Assembly: GCA_965368405.1 (NCBI GenBank)
Contig: CBDUMS010000025.1
Coordinates: 1 to 37,463, forward strand
Direction: 5' to 3'
Length of the DNA stretch: 37,463 nt
Source: S012-113 sp965368405
Lineage (GTDB): Bacteria > Bacteroidota > Bacteroidia > Cytophagales > Cyclobacteriaceae
Every line of letters starts with the position of its first letter. Within the stretch, counting starts at the first letter, position 1. The notes under the pieces are model-generated. The model saw only the letters and a list, made by a program, of their open reading frames with translations. It was not told where the DNA came from and made no database searches. A program made the translations under genes and the position numbers. Shown here piece by piece: positions 32,591 through 37,463 of this stretch.

Positions 32591-33112
32591 ATGGAAAACT
32601 TGATAGAATTCGGTAAAATATTATTGCCCGCAGCCTTGGTACTTTATGCGATGTATTTGGGCATAAAGGTTATGGTGGCAAAAGAGCTTGCACAAAAAGA
32701 AATGGAGATTAGGCAGAAGAACATTGAAATCACTTTGCCCGTGCGATTACAGGCTTACGAAAGAATGATCCTTTTTCTAGAACGTATCTCGCCAAACAAC
32801 CTAGTGGTTCGTGTCAACCAACCCGATCTTTCGGCTAGAGAATTTCATCAGATATTGCTCCAGGAAATTCGCGATGAATATAATCATAATGTTTCGCAGC
32901 AAGTTTATATGAGTATTGATGTCTGGGCAGAAATAAAAACGGCAAAAGAAGATTTAATCACTGCGATTAATGCTTCTTCGAACGATTTAAACGACGAATC
33001 CACTTCGCTTGATTTGGCCAAACGGTTATTGGAGCAATTTATGGAAAAAAGTATCGATCCAATCGAACACGCCATCAAATCGTTAAAAGAGGAGATTTCT
33101 AAGACCTATTAA
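32591..33112 (+). CDS. Membrane-anchored protein of unknown function, conserved-looking
   Basis: I do not recognise a characterised family. The 173-residue protein has one N-terminal membrane segment (ILLPAALVLYAMYLGIKVMV, about 9-28) followed by a charged helix (KELAQKEMEIRQKNIEI). A soluble domain follows with PVRLQAYERMILFLERISPN and a stretch suited to a helical fold (QILLQEIRDEYNHNVSQQVY, SIDVWAEIKTAKE). The C terminus is charged. Similar proteins with the LQAYERMILFLERI segment occur, as I recall, across Bacteroidota as DUF-type hypotheticals. It lies just upstream (18 bp) of the YkvA-like gene in the same direction and may be co-transcribed with it. Confidence 0.75.
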   Translation: MENLIEFGKILLPAALVLYAMYLGIKVMVAKELAQKEMEIRQKNIEITLPVRLQAYERMILFLERISPNNLVVRVNQPDLSAREFHQILLQEIRDEYNHNVSQQVYMSIDVWAEIKTAKEDLITAINASSNDLNDESTSLDLAKRLLEQFMEKSIDPIEHAIKSLKEEISKTY

Positions 33113-33130
33113 ATTTATTATCTTTAGTGT

Positions 33131-33535
33131 ATGGCTGATTCAGAACAAATAGCAAATAAGTTTTTTGAGCGAGCACGGAAGAAAGCTTCTGAAATTGCAG
33201 GCGATAATGATCGGATTCATGATTTACTGAATGCATCGAAAGATAAGCTTGGTAACATTAATTTCGAAGATTCCAAAATAAGCAAGTTGGGCTCTAAGTT
33301 GAGAATAATGATGCGTATGGTGAAAGCGTATGCAAACGGCAATTACCGGGAGCTTCCATGGAAATCTCTGCTGGCAATTTTGGGCGGTATGATTTACTTC
33401 ATGATGCCTATAGATTTTATCCCGGATTTTATACCATTCACAGGGCTGCTCGATGACTTTACTATTGTTATGCTTATTTCAGGAGCCTTTCAACAGGATA
33501 TAGAAGACTTCCTGATTTGGGAAGAAAATAAATAA
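33131..33535 (+). CDS. YkvA-like DUF1232 membrane protein
   Basis: A 134-residue protein whose C-terminal half is the YkvA/DUF1232 domain: WKSLLAILGGMIYFMMPIDF and IPDFIPFTGLLDDFTIV form the paired hydrophobic helices with the conserved P-x-D-F-I-P-D-F-I-P core (residues about 88-113). The N-terminal half is helical and charged. Function is unknown; the motif is often near membranes. Its stop overlaps the next ATG by 1 bp (TAATG). With the following NAD(P)-binding, dtd and MazG-like genes it forms a tight run with 1-4-bp overlaps. Confidence 0.85.
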   Translation: MADSEQIANKFFERARKKASEIAGDNDRIHDLLNASKDKLGNINFEDSKISKLGSKLRIMMRMVKAYANGNYRELPWKSLLAILGGMIYFMMPIDFIPDFIPFTGLLDDFTIVMLISGAFQQDIEDFLIWEENK

Positions 33536-34179
33536 TGAAGACGGCACTAATTGCTGGCTATTCTGGCCTCATTGGCGGAGAGCTGCTCAACATGCTTTTG
33601 AATAGCGCAAAGTATGACAAGATTATCGCGTTGGGTCGGCGTAAAATCGAAATGCAGCACCCAAAACTCGAACAGTTGCAAGTCGATTTTAATAAGCTTG
33701 AGCTTAATGAAAAGGTCGACGATGTCTATTGCTGTTTAGGAACTACCATTAAAAAGGCAGGTAGTCAGGAAAAATTTCGCTTGGTAGACTACCAATTCCC
33801 AATGAATTTGGCCATCGCAGGACTAGGAGCAGGGGCTAAGGCCTTCTTAATTGTTACTGCACATGGTGCAGATTCAAAATCATCTATCTTTTATAATAGG
33901 GTAAAAGGAGAAGTAGAAGATGGCATTCGAAGTCTCGACTATCCGAAAATAGAAATACTACGTCCTTCACTCTTAATAGGCGATCGCGAGGAGAACCGAC
34001 TAGGAGAATCGCTGGGCCAGTTTTTTATGAAAGCTTTTTCTTTTTTGTTTGTTGGTCCATTAAAAAACATTAAGGCAGTGAAAGGAACCTCTGTTGCCCG
34101 AGCTCTTCTGCATTACGCTAACGACGGTAGCCAGGGAGCATCGATTCACTATTCAGGAGAATTACAACGATTTAATTAA
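33535..34179 (+). CDS. Atypical NAD(P)-binding SDR (HTATIP2-like)
   Basis: A 214-residue Rossmann protein with a glycine-rich loop ALIAGYSGLIGGELL (residues 4-18). VDDVYCCLGTTIKKAG, with a cofactor-contact segment, resembles the HTATIP2/TIP30-like short SDR group. A possible active-site pair YNRVK lies near 120, and ILRPSLLIG follows. The substrate is unknown. It overlaps its neighbours on each side by 1 bp (ykvA-like stop and dtd ATG), so all are translated from one mRNA. Confidence 0.82.
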   Translation: MKTALIAGYSGLIGGELLNMLLNSAKYDKIIALGRRKIEMQHPKLEQLQVDFNKLELNEKVDDVYCCLGTTIKKAGSQEKFRLVDYQFPMNLAIAGLGAGAKAFLIVTAHGADSKSSIFYNRVKGEVEDGIRSLDYPKIEILRPSLLIGDREENRLGESLGQFFMKAFSFLFVGPLKNIKAVKGTSVARALLHYANDGSQGASIHYSGELQRFN

Positions 34180-34631
34180 TGAAAACGGTTACGCAGCGGG
34201 TTTTAGAAGCCGATGTTACCATCGATGGTAAATTGTACTCTCATATAAATCAAGGTCTTTTGATATTGATTGGGATCGAAGAAGCCGATGGTCAGGAAGA
34301 CATCGAATGGCTCGTGAATAAACTTGCCGGCCTACGTGTCTTTAATGATGAAAGCGGGGTGATGAACCGAAGTGTTGCTGATGTCGATGGGGAGGTCATG
34401 GTGATCAGTCAATTCACTTTACAGGCTAGTACCAAAAAAGGAAATCGACCTTCGTATATTAAGGCAGCTAGACCCGAAACCGCGATCCCGCTTTATGAAG
34501 ATTTTATAAAAGCCTTTAATCAAAGGTTGAATAAACCCATTAAAACAGGTGAATTCGGTGCAGACATGAAAGTAAGCCTGGTAAATGATGGGCCGGTGAC
34601 CATAATCATAGATTCAAAAAATAAGATATGA
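34179..34631 (+). CDS. dtd: D-aminoacyl-tRNA deacylase
   Basis: Removes D-amino acids (and glycine mis-charged on tRNA-Ala) from tRNA, a translation quality-control step. The 150-residue length is typical. Signatures are VTQRVLEADVTIDG at the start, SQFTLQA with Ser77-Leu81, NRPSYIKAARP, and the NDGPVTI loop containing the cross-subunit Gly-cisPro. It begins 1 bp into the previous stop and ends with a 4-bp ATGA overlap with the MazG-like gene, so the pair are likely translated together. Confidence 0.95.
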   Translation: MKTVTQRVLEADVTIDGKLYSHINQGLLILIGIEEADGQEDIEWLVNKLAGLRVFNDESGVMNRSVADVDGEVMVISQFTLQASTKKGNRPSYIKAARPETAIPLYEDFIKAFNQRLNKPIKTGEFGADMKVSLVNDGPVTIIIDSKNKI

Positions 34632-34948
34632 CCTTAGACGAAGCACAGCAAGTAGTAGATCAATGGATTAATTCAGTGGGTGTCCGCTATTTCAGTGAAC
34701 TAACCAATATGGCAATACTTACAGAAGAAGTAGGCGAGTTGGCCCGGGTTATGGCAAGAACATATGGAGATCAATCATTTAAAAAAGGCGAAACGGAGAA
34801 TATTGAGGATGAATTGGCCGATGTACTATGGGTAGTTATATGTCTGGCAAATCAAACAGGAGTTAACCTCAATAAAGCCCTCGCCAAGAATCTTGAAAAA
34901 AAATCTAAGCGGGACAAGGACCGCCATAAGCAAAACCCAAAGCTTTAA
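34628..34948 (+). CDS. MazG-like nucleotide pyrophosphohydrolase
   Basis: All-alpha NTP pyrophosphohydrolase domain that removes non-canonical or excess NTPs. The 106-residue protein is a single MazG-type domain. Metal-binding acids are in TEEVGELARVMA (Glu33, Glu34, Glu37) and DELADVLWVV (Glu62, Asp65), the expected ExxE-(n)-ExxD pattern. Which nucleotide it hydrolyses cannot be inferred. It is the last gene of the run that begins with the YkvA-like gene; the dtd stop overlaps its start by 4 bp. Confidence 0.88.
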   Translation: MTLDEAQQVVDQWINSVGVRYFSELTNMAILTEEVGELARVMARTYGDQSFKKGETENIEDELADVLWVVICLANQTGVNLNKALAKNLEKKSKRDKDRHKQNPKL

Positions 34949-34983
34949 AGGGTATTTCCTTTAGTTAATTCATAGTTTTTTTC

Positions 34984-34991
34984 TACTTTTG
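34984..34991 (+). promoter_or_regulatory. Candidate -7 box of rpsA promoter
   Basis: TACTTTTG matches TAnnTTTG exactly. The ATG is 96 nt further on, giving a leader of about 90 nt that contains a hairpin at 35050-35080. No -33 TTG is obvious. Confidence 0.55.
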
Positions 34992-35049
34992 CACTCCATT
35001 CAGCGTGGATGGGCGCCATTGTGTGCATTGTTAAATTTAAAAATGCCTT

Positions 35050-35080
35050 GACTCATAGGCTAAGTTATTGAAAATGAGTC
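35050..35080 (+). promoter_or_regulatory. Hairpin just before the rpsA start
   Basis: GACTCAT (35050-35056) and ATGAGTC (35074-35080) form a perfect 7-bp stem, extendable by a T-G pair, with a 17-nt loop. It ends 7 nt before ATG 35088, close enough to affect ribosome access. S1 synthesis is autoregulated in other bacteria; whether this element does so here is unknown. Confidence 0.45.
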
Positions 35081-35087
35081 GTTAATT

Positions 35088-37313
35088 ATGAGTGATACTC
35101 AAGAAAACAAAGAGGAGACAGTAGAAACTCCAAAGAAGGAGGAAGCTGTTTCTGAAAAAGAAACCCCCAAAGCAGCAGCAAAAAAGGAAGAAACTACCGA
35201 GGTAGAAGCTGAGGCTAAAGAAGAAAAACCCAAAAAAGCTACTAAGAAAGCTAAGGAAGATAAAGCCGAAGCGGAAACTCCTGCAGTTGAAGCAGTAGCA
35301 GAAGAGCCGGCAGCCAAAGAAGAGGAGGCTAAGGAAGTTGAAGCAACAACAGAAGCTGAAGCACCTGCACCTAAAAAGGAGAAGCCTAAAAAAGAGGTTG
35401 TAGAGCCAGAAGAATTTGATTGGGATGCTGTTGATACCAAAGGCTTTGGCGAAGGTTATTCGAAGAAAGAAATTCAAGACCTGGAAGCATTATACGACGG
35501 GACTTTAAACACAATTACCGAAGGTGAAGTTGTTAAAGCTACAGTTGTAAGTGTTAACCCAAGAGATGTAATCCTTAACATTGGATTTAAGTCAGACGGA
35601 TTAGTATCCGCTTCTGAATTCCGTGATATCCCAGACATGAAAGCTGGTGATGAAGTTGAGGTTTATATAGAAGAGCAGGAGAATGCTCAAGGGCAATTAG
35701 TATTATCCAGAAGAAAAGCTAAGATCGTTAGCGCATGGGAGCATATTAAAGCTTCTGAAGCAGATGATAAAGTTATTGAGAGTATGGTTAAGCGTAGAAC
35801 CAAAGGTGGTCTTATTGTAGACATCTTCGGCGTTGAAGCGTTCTTACCAGGATCTCAAATTGATGTTAAGCCTATCCGTGATTTCGATGTTTTTGTTGGA
35901 AAAACAATGGAGGTAAAGGTTGTTAAGATCAATTATACCAACGATAATGTTGTTGTGTCGCATAAAGTTCTTATCGAGAAAGATCTTGAAGCACAGCGTA
36001 CTGAAATCCTTACCAACCTGGAGAAAGGTCAGGTACTAGAGGGTGTTATCAAGAATATGACAACATTCGGTGTATTTATTGACTTAGGAGGTGTTGATGG
36101 ATTATTGCACATCACAGATATTTCATGGGGCAGAATTAATCACCCAGAAGATGTATTGAATCTGGACGAAACTGTAAAAGTTGTAGTTCTTGACTTTGAT
36201 GAAGATAAGAAGCGTATTTCATTAGGTATGAAGCAGCTTACTGCTCATCCATGGGATGGTCTTCCTGAAGATATCGATGTTGGATCAAAAGTTAGCGGTG
36301 TAATTGTTAATGTTGCCGATTACGGTGCATTCTTAGAAATCCAGTCGGGTGTTGAAGGCCTTATTCACGTTTCTGAAATGTCGTGGTCACAGCACTTAAG
36401 AAATCCATCTGACTTCTTAGAAGTTGGAGCGAAAATGGATGCTGTTGTATTAACTATCGATCGTGAGGAGCGTAAGATGTCATTAGGCATTAAGCAGCTT
36501 ACCGAAGATCCTTGGACAAAAGCAGATGTTGTATCTAAGTATGCTGTAGGAACAGAGCACAAAGGAGTAGTAAGAAACCTTACCAACTTCGGTCTTTTCA
36601 TTGAGCTTGAAGAAGGTATTGATGGATTGGTTCACGTGTCTGACCTTTCATGGACAAAGAAAATCAAGCACCCATCAGAATTTGTTTCTGTAGGTGATGA
36701 GTTAGCTGTTCAGGTATTGGAGCTAGATATTGACAACCGTCGTTTAGCCCTTGGCCATAAGCAGCTTGAAGAGAACCCATGGGATACTTTCGAGTCGGTC
36801 TTTGAGCCAGGATCTGTACATAAGTGTACAATCATTAACAAAACTGATAAGGGGGCTACACTTGAATTACCTTATGGTATCGAAGGATTCTGTACAGCCA
36901 GAAATCTTGCAAAAGAAGATGGTTCTAAAGCAGAAGCTGGTGAAACACTTGATTTTAGAGTGATGGAGTTCTCTAAAGGAGATAAGCGAATTCTTCTCTC
37001 TCATACTGCAATCTTCAAAGAAGACGAAAGACCAGCTAAGAAAAAGCCAGCGAAGAAAAGCTCTGTGAACAATCAGGAAGCTACTTCTAGTTTAGGTGAT
37101 TTCGAAGCACTTTCTAATCTTAAAGATCAAATGGATGATGCTCCTGCTAAAAAGGCTCCAAAGGCTAAAAAAGTAGAAGAGGCTCCTGCTGAGGAAGAAA
37201 AACCTGCAAAGAAGGCTGCGGCAAAGAAGCCAAAGGCTAAGAAAGCAGAGGAAAAGGTTGAAGAACCTGCTGCTTCGGAAGATTCGAAAGAAGCTGAAGA
37301 GGAGAAAAAATAA
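35088..37313 (+). CDS. rpsA: 30S ribosomal protein S1 with long charged tails
   Basis: S1 helps mRNA bind the 30S subunit. The 741-residue protein has six S1 repeats (about 145-209, 226-293, 314-384, 398-469, 486-559, 573-642). The third to fifth keep the G-x-F-I/L-E/D-L and D/E-G-L-x-H-x-S/T pattern (FGVFIDLGGVDGLLHITDIS; GAFLEIQSGVEGLIHVSEMS). The second is degenerate. The N-terminal 108 and C-terminal 95 residues are Glu/Lys/Ala-rich low complexity; E. coli S1 is about 557 residues and lacks these. It has a candidate promoter and a leader hairpin and is followed by an intrinsic terminator. Bacteroidota often lack a canonical Shine-Dalgarno sequence, which makes S1 structure interesting here. 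Confidence 0.96.
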   Translation: MSDTQENKEETVETPKKEEAVSEKETPKAAAKKEETTEVEAEAKEEKPKKATKKAKEDKAEAETPAVEAVAEEPAAKEEEAKEVEATTEAEAPAPKKEKPKKEVVEPEEFDWDAVDTKGFGEGYSKKEIQDLEALYDGTLNTITEGEVVKATVVSVNPRDVILNIGFKSDGLVSASEFRDIPDMKAGDEVEVYIEEQENAQGQLVLSRRKAKIVSAWEHIKASEADDKVIESMVKRRTKGGLIVDIFGVEAFLPGSQIDVKPIRDFDVFVGKTMEVKVVKINYTNDNVVVSHKVLIEKDLEAQRTEILTNLEKGQVLEGVIKNMTTFGVFIDLGGVDGLLHITDISWGRINHPEDVLNLDETVKVVVLDFDEDKKRISLGMKQLTAHPWDGLPEDIDVGSKVSGVIVNVADYGAFLEIQSGVEGLIHVSEMSWSQHLRNPSDFLEVGAKMDAVVLTIDREERKMSLGIKQLTEDPWTKADVVSKYAVGTEHKGVVRNLTNFGLFIELEEGIDGLVHVSDLSWTKKIKHPSEFVSVGDELAVQVLELDIDNRRLALGHKQLEENPWDTFESVFEPGSVHKCTIINKTDKGATLELPYGIEGFCTARNLAKEDGSKAEAGETLDFRVMEFSKGDKRILLSHTAIFKEDERPAKKKPAKKSSVNNQEATSSLGDFEALSNLKDQMDDAPAKKAPKAKKVEEAPAEEEKPAKKAAAKKPKAKKAEEKVEEPAASEDSKEAEEEKK

Positions 37314-37317
37314 AAGC

Positions 37318-37348
37318 TGGAACAGGGAAGTTCTGCTTCCCTGTTCTA
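37318..37348 (+). terminator. Intrinsic terminator of rpsA
   Basis: GAACAGGGAAG (37320-37330) pairs perfectly with 37336-37346 across a 5-nt loop (TTCTG); U-G and U-A pairs extend the stem to 13 bp. A short T-run follows. It begins 5 nt after the rpsA stop. Confidence 0.9.
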
Positions 37349-37354
37349 CTTTTG
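37347..37354 (+). promoter_or_regulatory. Candidate -7 box of the tRNA-Cys promoter
   Basis: TACTTTTG matches TAnnTTTG exactly, overlapping the last two bases of the terminator stem and its U-run. It would place the start about 50 nt upstream of the mature tRNA at 37410. Confidence 0.5.
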
Positions 37355-37409
37355 TAGTTGGTGCTATGGTCCTGGTAAAACGGGAATTTATAGCCTTATA
37401 AAATATGTT

Positions 37410-37463
37410 GGCGCTGTGGCCGAGTGGCTAGGCAGAGGTCTGCAAAACCTTTTACAGCGGTTC
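37410..37463 (+). tRNA. tRNA-Cys (GCA anticodon), 3' end cut off by the window
   Basis: Acceptor strand GGCGCTG (37410-37416) is followed by TG, the D arm (GCC ... GGC), an anticodon stem GAGGT and ACCTT around the loop CTGCAAA with anticodon GCA, then the variable region and the start of the T arm (GCGGTTC). About 17 bases of the T arm and acceptor strand lie beyond the window end. Confidence 0.93.

Noticed and set aside
35082..35477. Phe/Cys-rich minus-strand frames (also 35099-35440) opposite the S1 N-terminal tail
   Set aside because: Complement of GAA/AAA-rich codons in a clear rpsA gene; composition artefact, despite the membrane-like look.
1..37463. CRISPR, mobile elements, prophage, defence or secretion systems
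   Set aside because: No spaced direct repeats, transposase, integrase or phage genes, and no known defence domain were found; the content is housekeeping.

Overview
The window is ordinary, gene-dense chromosome of a Bacteroidota bacterium. Three things support this. Several spacers carry the Bacteroidota -7 promoter box TAnnTTTG. Gene neighbourhoods are typical of the phylum (rpoA-rplQ followed by carA-eno and a DivIC-like gene; lptD opposite an amidase-MlaD pair). Ribosomal proteins L17 and S1 have long low-complexity tails. A member of Cytophagia is my guess from general gene content; the sequence alone does not fix the genus.

Layout. 1-4.96 kb (+): end of rpoA, rplQ, a clear intrinsic terminator, then carA, eno, a FtsB/DivIC-type division protein and a small outer-membrane barrel protein. 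4.96-6.97 kb (-): Ppx/GppA phosphatase followed by an LDH2-type dehydrogenase. 7.07-12.06 kb (+): acyl-CoA carboxylase beta subunit, an atypical SDR, an M42 aminopeptidase, an epimerase-like protein and a DHFR/RibD-like reductase. 12.13-18.18 kb (mostly -): a large secreted Asp-box propeller protein, aroA and aroB, with a 66-residue YtxH-like gene on the opposite strand between the two aro genes. 18.3-21.3 kb (+): proline dehydrogenase and lysS. 21.3-29.2 kb: lptD on the minus strand, opposite a plus-strand run of amidase, MlaD-like, second acyl-CoA carboxylase beta subunit, agmatinase-family hydrolase and SirB1-like protein. 29.2-30.9 kb (-): PPTase, redoxin and OsmC. 31.07-37.3 kb (mostly +): DivIVA-domain protein, folB, an IscA-like protein (-), an unknown membrane-anchored protein, a tight run of ykvA-like / NAD(P)-binding / dtd / MazG-like genes, and rpsA. 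The window ends inside a tRNA-Cys(GCA).

How the genes fit together. Most are housekeeping: transcription and translation (rpoA, rplQ, lysS, dtd, rpsA, tRNA-Cys), precursor metabolism (carA, eno, aroA, aroB, folB, proline dehydrogenase) and cell envelope or division (DivIC, LptD, amidase, MlaD, DivIVA-like). The two carboxyltransferase beta subunits suggest short or branched acyl-CoA carboxylation, but no biotin carboxylase or biotin carrier gene lies in the window.

I found no CRISPR array, insertion sequence, prophage, toxin-antitoxin pair or recognisable defence system, and no spacer longer than about 200 bp. I do not see a new multi-gene system. The items worth a second look are smaller: an SDR without Tyr/Lys, an IscA-like protein without its CxC, promoter boxes sitting in terminator U-tracts, palindromes between divergent genes, nearly spacer-free convergent junctions, and a hairpin just before the rpsA start.
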